A stretch of DNA of 64,000 nucleotides from NCBI RefSeq assembly GCF_008831285.2, contig NC_045142.1:11546716-11610715 (forward strand), given 5' to 3'. The notes beneath the pieces were generated by a model. The model saw nothing but the letters and a program-made list of their open reading frames with translations. It had not been told where the DNA came from and searched no databases. The translations under genes and the position numbers were made by a program. The stretch's first letter is position 1. The number at the start of each line of letters is the position of its first letter. Shown here one piece after another: positions 11,310-23,825 of the stretch. Source of the stretch: Nymphaea colorata (taxonomy: Eukaryota; Streptophyta; Magnoliopsida; Nymphaeales; Nymphaeaceae).

Positions 11310-14178
11310 AAAGAAGCTGAATCTATGTTATATATGATTAGATCTGGTGTTTAAGGGTATATGCTGATGGCAGAACAACATAACTTTCATTAAGGCTTTC
11401 AAATTCACCCCAAGGTGTAGTAGGGCCGTGTGAACATAGCATACATGACATTTAAAGTTGGGTCTGGATCTGAATCCAGAAAGCCTTCGTATGGAGACCC
11501 ATCTATTGAATAAAAATTTAAATGTGGTTCCCAATTTTCTGTTTTTTGAGACCCGAACCTTGCTTGTGTTTACTGACAAGTGCTCAAAAGACTCAAACCT
11601 TTTATTTATGGAGTATTGAGTTGTGTCGAAATCTAGGTGGAGTATAGTACATCATTCAATTTAGGTGTTATGATCTTATTTTTTTATGGTATAAAAGAGT
11701 AATACCTAAAAGAATTGAAAAGTGACCTGCCTTCTATACACCTACCTGCCTCTCAACTAGTTATGCTATGTCCCTTAAACAATCAAATGTAGTCCATTTA
11801 ATAAAAATTTCTTAACAATAAACATAATAAGTTTTAGGCATTAAAGAGATTGCTCGAAACTCTAATCCGATGGTTAGTTTGAATCCTTTCTTTCTACCAA
11901 ATGACTTGATTGACTTCAACATGGGCTTAGATCAAGCCATACACGATTCCTCCATTGATATCCTCTGTCTCTTCCTTAGCATAAAGTCTGGGTTCTAGAA
12001 ATTAATTAACTTCTATTCGGTCACTATCTTTAATATGTTGAATGAAGGAGCATACATGTAAAAGGTTTCCATTAATGCATGATCACTCTCTCTCTCTCTC
12101 TCACTCATGAGATGAGCGGGTTGCTTTTATGTTCACCTTTTTTATGTCAAAAGGAATAAGTAGGATAAAGTCTGGGTTCCAGAAATTAATTAACTTCTAT
12201 TCGGTCACTATCTTTAATATGTTGAATGAAGGAGCATACATGTAAAAGGTTTCCATTAATGCATGATCTCTCTCTCTCTCTCTCTCTCACTCTCACTCAT
12301 GAGATGAGCGGGTTGCTTTTATGTTCACCTTTTTTATGTCAAAAGGAATAAGTAGGAAGCCAAGCTTCTGTTTGATGGCAGATTTCACCAGAGCACACAG
12401 ATGGTGCCGGACATGAGGTGTCTCAAACGTGAGAGGAGAGAGAGAGAGAGAGAGTGGAAAAAGCTGCAGAAAATAGAAAACATAATTGCTTGTCTAGAAG
12501 AAGCTCAGCGTATCGTATGGGTGAAAAGATGGCCTTCTTCTTTCTATAATTGAGAGACAGCAATGCTGCCATCCCTGGACTGCCACCATTGTTTCTATCC
12601 AAGCTCTCACTTCAATCTGACACTTAAAATAATGCCGGAGAGTGACGATGATGCAGCATATATACAAGTTGCAGTAAACTAAAAAAATGAAATCTGTCTA
12701 GACACGGTGAACCATATGTTGCTTAATATAGAAGAACATTGGAAATGAAGCACACGACCACTTGTAAGAGCTAGCTGTGTGGAGTTCACTGTACGTTAAG
12801 CTGATTATGTATATATTTTTTTAACAGAATTATATATAATTAAGCTGCGGTTAGGGAAGCCAATGTTTTTTCAAATTGGTTTTGAAACCATCATATTTTC
12901 AGAGAAGATTCAGGGCATCGGTTGGATCAGATTAGATTAGAATGCATTGAAGATTGAATTTCACTAAAACTAAAAAATATGTTGACACTTTGTAAAAAGA
13001 ACAAAAATCATGATTTATAGGGGTCAGCTGAGAAAGAATGATTAGTAATTAGTCCATAGTTACAAAGAACTTTTTTTTTTTAAAAAAAGTGATAAATAAT
13101 TCAGCCGTTCAAAACAAGAAAAAAGGCTATTTTTAAAAAGCACCAAACACCAAACTGCTTCTTTTTTTTCTAATTTTATTTGTGGCAAATCTACTTATTT
13201 TTTATAAATATGGTAATTACTTGCTGTTTTTAAAAACCTCACCATTTAAAACTCAAGAATTTTTTTTTATGAATATGGTACTTACTCGCTTATAGATAAC
13301 AAAATAATCAAATAATTGAAACATTAATTGATAACGGTACATATCTGAATATTTGCCCCTTCTACTTCATTCTTTATACTTGCATGCAGTTTTAAGAAGA
13401 TCAATTCAAAGTCAGCCCCAGATCTACCTTAGCAACAGAGATGAACACGTGTGGGTTGACATGGACTTCTGCTGGAAGATGCAAGTTGGACGTTCTTAGA
13501 AGCGTTGAAATTTTTAGATGTGACCTCATCCCTTAACTTGTGTTGTAAAAATCAGAAATTAAACCGATTCGACCAGCAGTTTGCCAGCAAACTGATTCAG
13601 CTCAATCGGCCCTCCTAAATCTAAATATTGTTATATTTATAATAAGAACCATTCATTTGATTATTACTCTAAAAACATCAGTAATCTTAAAATAATTAAG
13701 TTAATATATGTTTCACTTGAAAACATTATCGAGATCATACCAATAATGTTAGATTGCACAAGAATACCAATTATAGAAGTGTGGTTTCCATCATTGACCT
13801 AGCGGTGGGATATATATATAAGCGGAATTCATTTTTTGGTATAAAATATTATTAAAATAAAAACGATTAACTTAATATATATTTCCATCAAAGTGTTCTA
13901 AACTCATCTGTACCTATAAGGGCCGATTTCAACTAAACACTTTAATATTCACATTTAAGGGGGCTGGATGTTATACCTAACCTAGCTAATGGGCTAGCAT
14001 TTACTAATTGCTCTTTCTCTCTCTCCAAGTGATGGATTGGGCAATCAGTCGGGTTGGGAGGTGTGTTGTAGTCACGATTTCAATTCCTTATCTTGATGGT
14101 ATTGATGAGTAATGTTGATATTGAGATTAAGGGTGCTATTATGAGGCAAGTAGATTGGCCCTTTTCTCACCTCTCAGT

Positions 14179-14209
<31 letters not shown>

Positions 14210-14469
14210 CACATATTGGTATTATCCCATACCACTTAGAGCAAAAACAAAAAACCAACCTCCGAAATTCTTGTCAAAAATATTTTAATAAATTATTAAT
14301 ATCGTAATATGCTAAAAATGCTTGATTCAAGTTGTTTTTATTGAAAAGTTAATATTGATTTTCTACTATTAAAATGTTGATGTTATATGACCAGTCATCA
14401 TTTTCTGATTACTACAGAAATAGTAAGTAATTAAACCCAAATTAATTTAGCATAGTTTTTCATCAAAAC
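11310..14469. other. Intergenic sequence, AT-rich
   Basis: No coding region is recognised. It contains the 184-bp tandem duplication at 11981-12357, a (GA)n run near 12434-12455, T and A runs near 13070-13090, and (CT)n near 14180-14210. Many short AT-rich stretches near 13.1-13.4 kb look like decayed repeats but could not be classified. Confidence 0.5.
11981..12357. repeat. Two-copy tandem duplication, period 184 bp
   Basis: The unit starting ATAAAGTCTGGGTTC occurs at 11981 and again at 12165, directly abutting. By eye the copies differ in one substitution near the start (TTCTAGAA against TTCCAGAA) and in the length of an internal (CT)n run. The similarity implies a recent duplication. Confidence 0.9.
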
Positions 14470-17329
14470 TGTAACGCGCGGCGTTTTGGGCAGAGCGGGT
14501 TGGGTCAGGGTCCAGACCCGGACCCTAGCCCCACGCGAGAGGAGCCCGACGCTGTCCCTCCTCCCTCGCTTTCTCTTCTCCTCCGTTTTCCTCTTACCGC
14601 CTCTTCCTTACCCACGACCGGAACTCAGGGAAGAAGAAGGCGGCGACGGCGACGACGACGAAGCTTGAGGTGAACCCTGTCGTCCCCTGCCTCTTCCTCT
14701 CTTCTCTCTTCTTCTTCCCGTTTTCTTTTCTCTCCTCCCTCTCCCACTGTCTCTCGTCTCCCCTCTCCACCGAACGACTCTCTCTGACCGTCTCTCTCTT
14801 TTCTCTCGTGCCCTTCTTCACACAATCCCTTTCCTCACTCTCCACCGTCTCTCTCTTCTCTCCCGTCCTCTCCTCTCACTGCCCTTCTTCCCCATTTCTG
14901 TCTGAATCCTCCTCTCCTCGTTCTTTCTTCTGTCAGCACCTTCCCCTTGTCTCACGTCCCCAAATTGGGTCTTTCTCCCCATTTTCTAATTGTTTCTCCA
15001 TTTTTCCCAACCGAGCACTCTTTCTCATAGATTTCATCACTGTTTGTTAGGATTCCAGTTGGGGAACGTGTTTTCCCCCTCGTATCAGCGTTTAAGTGGT
15101 GTTGGTGGTGGCGGCTTGGCATGATTTCTGCCATTTGGAGACGACTGTACGCTTGAGGTGGCTGTTGGAGGCGTCACAGCAGTTTGGACGCTTAGTTTGG
15201 GGTGAGCAAGGCCTATTTGAGCTTAGATTATTGGATATTATATAGTAGAGCATATATAATTATTGTTTGAGCATGCTAGAAGGTAGGATTGATGGTTTGG
15301 GACGCATGTTAGAGATTTTGTTTTTGGGAAAGTTTAGGATTAGGTTGGAAAAACGATAATTCATGTATTTAATGACCATTTTGGCATGATGGGTTAATTT
15401 TCGAAGCAATAGGGAATTCGTACGTAAGTTGGAGGTGCCTTAGGGTAGATGCCTTGATTAAAAAAAAAGAAAGTTTTGAGAAAGGCGTTAGTGATAGACA
15501 GATTGATGGCTTTGAGTTTTGACATCTGTTGGCACGGCTAGAAGTTAAGAAGTGACCTATTGGAGAACTCGTGGGTCGACACTACCCGTCGACACCCTCT
15601 TGAGGCGATGACACGTGCCTCAATGATTTTGTTTTGTTTTTGTTTGAATTGTTGAGGTATGTAGTAGGAATCTTATCTTGTGTTTGTATCTGCAGGTACA
15701 CCGGGTACGTCCCATCGACCTTGAGCTACCGGATTCGAAGCTCGAGACATTTTGAAGATTCTTGTGAACGCGCCAAAGGTATGGCGACATTCCAGGCAAA
15801 TCCGTGCCTGGGCAAGTGAATGAATGTGTGTTCCTAGGATCCCATGATCCTAAGATTTGTGATGTGAATTGATTGAGTGTTCCGTGAATGAATGTGTGTA
15901 TGCATGTACATAAATTGATATATGATATGAATTGTTTTGAAAGGCTTATAGTAATTGTTTTGATAATATTATGCATTTGCATGTGCATGCTAGAATTGAT
16001 AACTGTTTAGGACAGATGAGGCGGGGTATCGAGTCGAGTGTCTCCTCGACCCCAATTGTACATTAGAAAGCATCATAGAATGATAACTACATAGGACAGC
16101 TACGAGCCCACCACAGATTGAGACTACTCTCTGTGGTTTGGCTAAGTTTTCAAAGATGTGATTGTTATGATGATGAATATGAATGTTATGTTTATTGAAT
16201 ACACATTGTCGCGGGCAATGATGCAAATGATTGCACAGAGGGTAGTTGTACCCATATTGTTATGGCGGCTAGCCAAAACTATTGTGGTTATGTGTAACCC
16301 TCGTGTGGAAGCAATTGGAGGTGTGAGTTCACTCGTGAAGTGAGCCAACCCCATGAGCTAGCCAGTTAATTGTGTTTGTGCAAGTATAAGTATAAGAATG
16401 AAAAAATAAGCGTACGTAAGTTTGGGAGTTCTCTCGCTTTCGCCACTGGTCTCGTCTATTCGGAGCGCAGGCGGTGCAAGGCCCCAGGGTATTGTTGTGT
16501 GATGTACTTGGAGCGTAGGCTCCCGCCTTCCTAACCTGGGTATCCTAGGGAAGGCTGGGTATCTCTCCTTGGAATTCACACATCCATGGATGAGTGCTCT
16601 ACCGCTGCAGCGGATAGATAGATCCATACTGTTCTGGGCCACCACGGGGGTTGTCTCTTGGCTGTGGGCCGCCCGCGGTGTGCACGTGCCTGTGTTTGCA
16701 CCCACAGGAACTGTAAATTCACTGATAGTAATGAAACTGAAATGTATGTGATTGAAATGTACATGATTGTTGTGCTTGTGACTGCTGTGCTTATGAATGC
16801 AAGTGACATGTTGAGGATGCCTTGCATGTGATTGAAATTATGTTATTGTAGCCATTAAGTGGCCTCTGCATGTCGTGTCCTGACACGACATAATGGTAGA
16901 TTGTTCTGATGTTTGCTTGTATATTTGAGCCCTACCTAAGACGGTTTGGACTTTTCCTGGCTTGTTGCCATACTGCGAAGGCTAAGCCTTTAGTTGTTTC
17001 TTTTTTTCAGGTTTTGGCGGACTCGGGGCAGCAGGCTAAGCAGATGGCTACACTCACATCCTACTGGGGAGGTTTTGGGTTTCGGTTTTTGTAGTGCCGG
17101 CGCGTCGGGTTTTGGTTTTACTGATGCCTTGTTTTTTATTAGGCATCGATGTTGTGATTTTGGGGCATTCTTGTCAAATGTACAGTTGAACTTAAATGCT
17201 ATATAATGGAAAGCTTGCCCCATTGTTTTGAATTGCTTGGCTCATTTCTTTTAAACTGTTGTGTAGTGACACCTCGATGTTGGATGAAAAAAAAAATGTT
17301 TTGAGTGTCAAAAAGGTCGGGGTGTGACA
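14470..17329. mobile_element. Solo LTR (about 2.86 kb) with 5-bp target-site duplication
   Basis: The segment starts TGTAACGCGCGG and ends GGTCGGGGTGTGACA, so it has TG..CA termini. It is flanked on both sides by AAAAC (14465-14469 and 17330-17334). No pol-like frame occurs inside. The first 600 bp are GC- then CT-rich, as in promoter-bearing plant LTRs, and the rest is moderately AT-rich. A single long LTR with matching 5-bp flanks is what remains after recombination between the two LTRs of an element. The length and the GGGGTGTGACA-type end suggest a Tekay/Del-like Ty3/gypsy chromovirus, but that assignment is inference. Short open frames inside it are not genes. Confidence 0.85.
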
Positions 17330-17627
17330 AAAACATTCATAAGATGATATTTATACGGTTAGATCATACAAAACATAATCATGTTGGGTCCAGCAGTTAG
17401 TGAGAGAAAGAGAGATAAAATTCCAACCTTGTATCAAATAACTTGTGCCATGCAATGTAGTTCCACCTTTAAGACGAAAAATAACTTTTTGAATTGAATT
17501 GGTGAATTGAACTGCAACATAACCACACAGTACAGTATAGGGGCGGAGCTAGATTTTTTTTTTTCATGGAGCACTAAATACGTAGTTAACACCCAAGTCC
17601 ACCTAGGCCTATGGGGTTGTGACCCGA

Positions 17628-17676
17628 ATCTCGTAGGGTTGTCTCATATAATCTCGTAGGGTTGTCTCATATAACT
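17628..17676. repeat. 24-bp tandem duplication
   Basis: ATCTCGTAGGGTTGTCTCAT occurs twice in succession with no visible difference. Confidence 0.85.
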
Positions 17677-17864
17677 GAGTTCAGGTCCATCCAAATCCGA
17701 CTGTCAATTATAGTTTCGGAGTGGCTCTATGGAGCACACACCCTACGAAGGACCCACTTATGTCCACCTCTGCCAGACTGTTGAGAGTGCCATGAGTATG
17801 CATTATGACAGTAATATACCCATTAATATATAGACAGAGGTACTTAAAAGGGCATAAACTTGTC

Positions 17865-18260
17865 ACCTATATTGATGCATATTAGGCTGGGAACATTTGA
17901 AAGAATATCCATCTCCAAATATTGTATTTTTACTGGGCAAAATCTTTGTAACAGGGTGCTGCTGGCAGAAACAAAAAGCAATGGCTGAGTGTAGTATAGA
18001 AGCTAAATATAGATCAATAACGGCAGGAACAACCAAAGCTACATGGATTCGACATTTGGTAAGTGACTTGGGATAAGTTGTTTCTCGAGCTTTACCAAAA
18101 GTTGTGCGATGATCAGAGTACCATCAAGATTGTTTAATCTGATCCACCACAGTCACACAAAACATATTGAGTTGGATCAAAAATTCAAAAAGGGATCGAG
18201 CCATGCCATGGTTGAAGAGGATGTTAAGTTGTCAAGTTATTCACCAATTTTGGTTATTAA
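17865..18260 (+). pseudogene. Ty1/copia RNase H relic
   Basis: Conceptual translation across a few stops and shifts gives, in order, a decayed DADWAG-type region (near 17870), KKQ/AMAECSIEAKYRSI (matching the ARSSTEAEYRS motif of copia RNase H), TWIRHLVSDLG, a DNQSTIKI-like segment, and SHTKHIELDQKF (matching the TKHIEID motif). It is the 3' end of a Ty1/copia pol, disabled by stops and detached from any recognisable LTR. Confidence 0.8.
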
Positions 18261-18269
18261 AGGAGAAGT

Positions 18270-18440
18270 TGTACTGAATAGGAGATCAGCCAGAAATTTT
18301 GGCTGGAGGGGCAACCAATTTAATACTTTTAGGGGCACTTATGCATACAAACAATTAAACATATCAAATTATTAACATAAAAATAAACAAACTTTCTGAG
18401 CACCATCACCATGTGGCTCCGTCATTAGATGTACATGATC
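18270..18440. mobile_element. Probable MITE of the GGCGGAGCC family, degraded
   Basis: Left part has CAGCCAGAAATTTTGGCTGG and AGGGGCA; right part has TGTGGCTCCGTCATTAG. It directly follows the copia RNase H relic. No target duplication is recognisable. Confidence 0.35.
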
Positions 18441-20225
18441 CAAGAATGTGTACAACTTTTGTGAGGGTGTTAAGATTAAAAAGTGTGTTTGAATCTGGCT
18501 TATGTGCAAACATGTGAAGTTTCGGGCACATGTTTCAATTAAGCTTGTGTTTACTTGTTTAATAATGGCACTTTATGTTCAAGAGAACAGATTTGTCCAA
18601 AATATCAAAATATGTTTTAATATAATGAATTAGGGTTTTGGGGGGGCATCCGTTGCTGCAGCCCCTCCCTTTGAAGCATTTTTCTCTCTCCTCCGATTTG
18701 TAAAAAATAAAAACAAAAAACAAAAACCTATAACAGTGATGAGCTTCACCGCTATAATATGGCCATCCAAAATCTTCCAGAATTTGGTTTTGTCCAGTCA
18801 TTAGCAGCCACAATGCTGCAGGAGAAGCTAAGCTGGATGACTGGTCCCTCAAATGGCCAGCTCAATAGACTTTGAGGAAAGGACTAGCCGGCCGATTGGT
18901 GCCCACTCAAACTAGTGAAAAACTAATAGTAAATATCATGTTTTTGCTATTGCTGGTACCATAATGGCCGAAAATTATGCAAAGAAGCTTATTTTGAAGC
19001 TATCTATCATGAAGCATCAAATCTAATAAACCCATATTTGCACCCCAATGCAACAAAAACATTCTTAATCACAATCCGAATCTGATTCTGAATTTAAAAT
19101 CCAATTTTACAATTTGAATTTGATCCGAATTCTAAATCCCAATTTTGAATCCAATGTATCTGATTTTTAAAATGAAAGTGCTTTGGATATATGATATTTA
19201 TTGAAAAGTCAATCAGATCCAATCCAAATATTTATAATGTGATGTCATTTCTTATATCGAATTTAATTTTTTCGTATACGGTTTCTTCAGAACAGTTGGG
19301 TGGGACATCCGATATAAATAGTACACATCCCTACCCACAAATGGCTACTTTTCAGGTTGTGCCAACCAATGAGTTCTCTCGGCCATGTTCTGGTCGATGG
19401 CTCTGAAATGCTTTCATTTTCAAAGTAAAGGGGAGGGCCTAACTGCTCAGCCTATTCCCACCGCGCGCAAGGCACCGGCCACCCTTTCTTCCGTCCCTCC
19501 TGCCTTCACTTCCCCTTCTTCCTTCACCAGATTTCCACCAACAGCCACCTTCCCGGTGTCCGCTGCACCACCGCCGATCCTTGCCTAATTTCTCATTGCA
19601 GAACCACCGTGAGGGAGGGGAGTCTCAGTTGGGCTCCTCTCATGCCTCCCCGCCCATGACGAGACTGAGTTACGTGCGCCAGCTTCTGCCCATGACATGC
19701 AAAGACATCTCTTCTTTGCCGGATGGGGCATGGTTCCAAACCTAACTTCCAAGCTGGGCCCTATCCCGTTTTACATTTTAATAAGATTAAAAAAATTAAT
19801 TTTTTTAAAATTTTAATAGAAAATAACTAAAATTTTCTTAGATTTACATCTATTTAAAAAAAAAATTGAAAGGGACCATGATCGCTGCTGGGCGCTGGCC
19901 TCCCCTTCGCTCTGCGTGCTATGTGTGTTTGCTTTAGGAGTGATGCAAATGCGGCAAGCTGGTGCATGGTTCGTGCCTGCGCATGGGGCACAACAATTAT
20001 TTACTACTAATTTAAGTTTTTAATGTTTTTTTTTCACTTTTTCACATTTATTTTCAGTTTTTCTCCTTTGCTGTATTAGTATTAGATTTTTGTTTTCTCC
20101 CTTTCATCGTTTCACGTCACCGATTCCTACTGCCCACCTCCTTCACTTGGCTCAGCTACTGTTGCCTTGACTTGGCTCAGGCGCACGGCTACAGTGAGTT
20201 GCCACTGCTCTTGTCGCTCTCTGCA
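18440..20225. other. Intergenic sequence with a GC-rich block
   Basis: A GC-rich block at about 19430-19780 holds a short open frame (19385-19588) of Pro/Ala/Thr-rich residues with no recognised domain. A second GC-rich segment lies near 19870-19990. These may be parts of unclassified repeats. No gene is called. Confidence 0.4.
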
Positions 20226-20229
20226 CGAA

Positions 20230-20309
20230 ATGGCGTAGCCACATTGTCTACATCAGTCTCTTAAAAGTTTTTTATTTTTAAATAAATATTTTAAATATTT
20301 ATCTTTATT

Positions 20310-20370
<61 letters not shown>

Positions 20371-20432
20371 TACCCCCACCATATTTGAATATTTTTAAAC
20401 AAGTGTCCCTCCAATGAATTTTTCTCGCTCTG
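20230..20432. mobile_element. Degraded GGCGGAGCC-family MITE containing a (TA)n expansion
   Basis: The left end TGGCGTAGCCAC matches the family terminus with one change. The right end CTCGCTCTGTTATTGACTG corresponds to the family's other terminus. The core includes the ACCCCCACC/TGTCCCTCC-type segment and a long TA tract (20314-20367). The flanking duplication is not clear. Confidence 0.5.
20314..20367. repeat. (TA)n microsatellite
   Basis: About 26 uninterrupted TA units inside the MITE-like segment. Confidence 0.95.
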
Positions 20433-20439
20433 TTATTGA

Positions 20440-22050
20440 CTGTAGGCAACCCCTTTCTCCTCCCTCATTCCTTATTCTTGTTGCCCATGAGTTGCGCCAT
20501 GAGTTGCCTTAGCCACAATGAGATACACAATGAGTTGCCTCAGCCGGTGGCTGAGGTTTTTAGAGACACAAAGTTCTGTATGCTGCTTCCTGTATATAAC
20601 GAGTATAAGTGGATCCTATTATTTAACTTCGTTCTTAAACATGTATATACATATGAGATCATGTTTACGAGATAAATACCTTTTATCAAATCCCCAAATT
20701 TTCTTTTTAAGTTTTCGTTTTTTATTCGTATAGTTTGTTTTTTATACTAATCATGTGCTATTTTTGTCATATTTAAAATAACACATAAAATTCTGTGCAC
20801 GAAGGTGGCTATAACCAGCTTCTGTTTTTATGGCCAGCACAACAATCCTTTTTAACTCTCTCTTTTGGACCCTCGTGCTAAGTCTTGAGTTGCCACGGTG
20901 GACATGTATTTTCTTTTTTATCTCCCCATAAACATAAAGCAGTTCTCGCCTTTTCTTTTACTTCTCGAATTAGCAACACGATATATGATCACCATATCAT
21001 ATTAATGTTGTACAAATTATATCATAATATTTTCTTATTAAAATTGGTGGTTTGTGAGCAATATCGAAAATGTTAATGTCTGTTGAAACAACTGAAAAGA
21101 CTTTAACTAAGAGTTGCACAGAATCTAGTTGTTATAGTCTTTAGTATATCACATTTGTTTATTTCAACAACGTGTAAAGGTATTATCATTCTTTTAACTG
21201 TACCATATCTCAAGTGAAATCATTAATTTTTTTTTAATAAAATGAGTTTGGCAGCCAATTGTGCCTAATGTTGGTTTCCTTTGCATATTGAAGTCCACCC
21301 CCAATGAATTGCATATTTATGCCTACAAATTCATTATGTACAATGAAGAGTTATTTTTCATACTTTACTTATATATTATTTTTATTGTTGTTTTTTATTT
21401 TGACATCATTTTTGTAAATATTATATACTTGACTTTTATCATTTTGATATTTACGCATCATTACACACCAGAGCGTTACACGTCGCTTCACAGGCATAAT
21501 GCATCGCTTCACATCAACACTCTTAATATCATTGTGCAGAGTCTAATCTATTGATTGACCCCATTCAAGTTTATTCAAATTAGAAACTGTCTGGAACAAA
21601 CGGATATACAGCCATGTCCTAACCAGTATCTTATTCCATACCCGGGCCGGCTTATCAACTAGGTCAAGATCCGATACTACTTCACAGAAAAGACATGCTT
21701 TACCCAAACTCGAGGCTTTTCCGGTAGCCCCCAAAACATGCTTTCATTCAAAACTTGTTCTCACTTGGCAAGGATCCAAATCTCTCTTGGTGAGTACACC
21801 AAAACAAAGTTTTTCATCATTTCAAACAGCGTGTCTAAATCAGAGATGAAACAACAAATTCAGGGCTATATATGAGTGGCTCCTTTCCTTATTTATTCTG
21901 TCGCCTTTATCAAGTTGAGTTTATGTATTGGCAAGAAGCCATCTCAAAAGCCATTGGATCTTGAAAAAGAGATGGAGCAGAAAGGCCAGCTCTTGGCACC
22001 AAACCAAATCCTTGTTTGAACCGGTTAGTTATCCCAAAGGAAATTAGTGG
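20440..22050. other. Intergenic sequence, no gene recognised
   Basis: AT-rich. A minus-strand open frame at 21543-21734 has a balanced amino-acid composition but no motif I recognise, so it could be a fragment of an unclassified element. It is not called as a gene. Confidence 0.4.
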
Positions 22051-22051
22051 T

Positions 22052-23263
22052 GATTTGGATGATGATATGAATTAACATTGGAAATCATCCTATTTTGTAA
22101 TAAGACTAAAATCTATCTTGCACGTTAACTGGAAAACTTAAATTTTTAATACTAGTTTCATCCTATTTCTTCAAGGAGGTAGAAGACTATGATGAGGATA
22201 TTGTATTGTATTAGGGCCAACCAGTTATTCTTACCATTGGCATGAATTATGCCACTTAATCCTCCAACCCAAAGTTTAGGTGTGCAACCAATTTTGGCTT
22301 GGTATTTGAAGGAACCATTGTTGTGTGAAGCAACAGAATTTCTTAGAAATGGGTGGTAAGAGCTTTTTTTAATAGATATCCATCATAAGTACATCGGGTT
22401 CAAATCTATTTTGTAATAGCACCCTATATGATTAAAAAGTAAAGCTAAATATTTTGTAAAACCTGCTGGATTTAGAGTGTACATCACCTAAATCAATGAT
22501 TTAATGCATTAAATGTGTTTGAGAATGTCATAGTAGGAACACAATATATCAGGCACATATTGTGTGCTCAGTCCCATAATTTTGAGAGAAGCCAGTGTTC
22601 AAGAGAAAACACTAAATGAAATGTTATCGTTCAACGAATTAGCTTGAGCTAGGAGATATAGCTCAACCCATCAGATTGAGCAACAAGTGACTATCTTATT
22701 TTTTTAGCAAACTTTGTGGCTTTGCATGCCCATATCTTATGAAACACATATATAAATTCGTTATAACTTTTTTGTATGTCCATCGAGTAGTTAGGTGCTC
22801 TCGACTTATTATATCTTGCAAGTGATCTTAGTGCCAGCCTCTAGTACATGCATGTGAGCTTGGGTTACATAGAAGCACTTGATATGTCCTTTGTTTTGGT
22901 TATAGTTAAATAGGTTTGGCCTTCATCATTAATTTTTTTTTTATATAAACATCTTATGTTTGCCTGAGCTAGATGGCTCTCAAACTGTATATGTGTATAT
23001 GAAGGTTTGACAACCCTAACTACTAGCATACATTTTGAGAACTAATATAAAAATTATAATTTTTTTGTGTGACAATCCTTTATGTAACTATGATGCTTGT
23101 GCTACTATGAGTTTTTTTAAGAAAATTTTTGGTATGAAAACCAGTGAAGATGTAAAACTTTTAGTTTTTCTTTTTATGCAACAATTTTTTTTGTTTTCCT
23201 TATGATATTTGTTTTCCATGACACCTTGTGGCCGTCAATTAATTTTGACTCTCTCTCTCTTTC
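22052..23263. repeat. Unclassified 1.4-kb repeat, copy 1, left part
   Basis: This stretch is collinear with 34757-36060. Shared landmarks include GAAAACTTAAATTTTTAATA, GAAGGAACCATTGTTGTGTG and CCAGCCTCTAGTACATGCA. Copy 1 is cut by the chromovirus at 23264 and resumes at about 28690. Both copies have the same orientation. They could be LTRs, since the ends can be read as TG..CA, but no primer-binding site, polypurine tract or target duplication supports that. Confidence 0.75.
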
Positions 23264-23669
23264 TGTTCTCATGTGTTTGAGAGTCTGTAAAATCGTTTGC
23301 TTTGTTTTGCAATATACTTCCTTTGCTTATGTTGAGTCCTTTGCTTATTGCTTGTTTACTTGTAAGGGAGTACCCTCTCACCAGTATAAATGTCATATGT
23401 GTGGATTCTATGTTTTGGGTGGTCGGCATTGAAATTCTTTGTATGCGGCTTCGGCAATCTTGTAAGTAAGTTGAGATCTTTTCTCCTTTCTTACCTTCCT
23501 CGTGATGTACTAAGTTTTTCAAGTGAAATACATTGCGAGTTCTTTATTCACACTGTTTTCTTTATACACTGTTTTCGAAATGTTCTTTGCGTCCCTTTCG
23601 GTGGTTTGAAGACTGACAACAATTAGGTTCTTACTGTACCGCATGGACTGAAGGAGTCAGCCCATGACA
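23264..23669 (+). mobile_element. 5' LTR of chromovirus
   Basis: Starts TGTTCTCATGTG and ends GCCCATGACA. It aligns along its length with 28299-28683, with roughly one difference in ten bases by eye plus an extra 18-bp CTTATGTTGAGTCCTTTG segment near 23330. The primer-binding site follows directly. The LTR divergence indicates an old insertion. Confidence 0.88.
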
Positions 23670-23671
23670 AT

Positions 23672-23685
23672 TGGTATCAGAGTCC
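23672..23685 (+). promoter_or_regulatory. Primer-binding site (initiator Met-tRNA)
   Basis: TGGTATCAGAGTCC lies two bases after the 5' LTR. It matches the sequence complementary to the 3' end of plant initiator methionine tRNA, the usual primer for Ty3/gypsy reverse transcription. Confidence 0.88.
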
Positions 23686-23825
23686 CAGGTTCTGCTCAAT
23701 CTGGGAAGCAGTTGGAGAGTTTGTGTAGAACAGCACGCTGGCGAGCATTGACTGAAGAGGACGTTCTGGCAACTCAATACAATCTGTGAAGCGCCAAGGG
23801 CAAGGGAGTGGCCCAGTCCGACGAG

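Noticed and set aside
14670-15050. 126-residue Ser/Phe-rich frame
   Set aside because: It is the translation of the CT-rich part of the solo LTR and has no domain.
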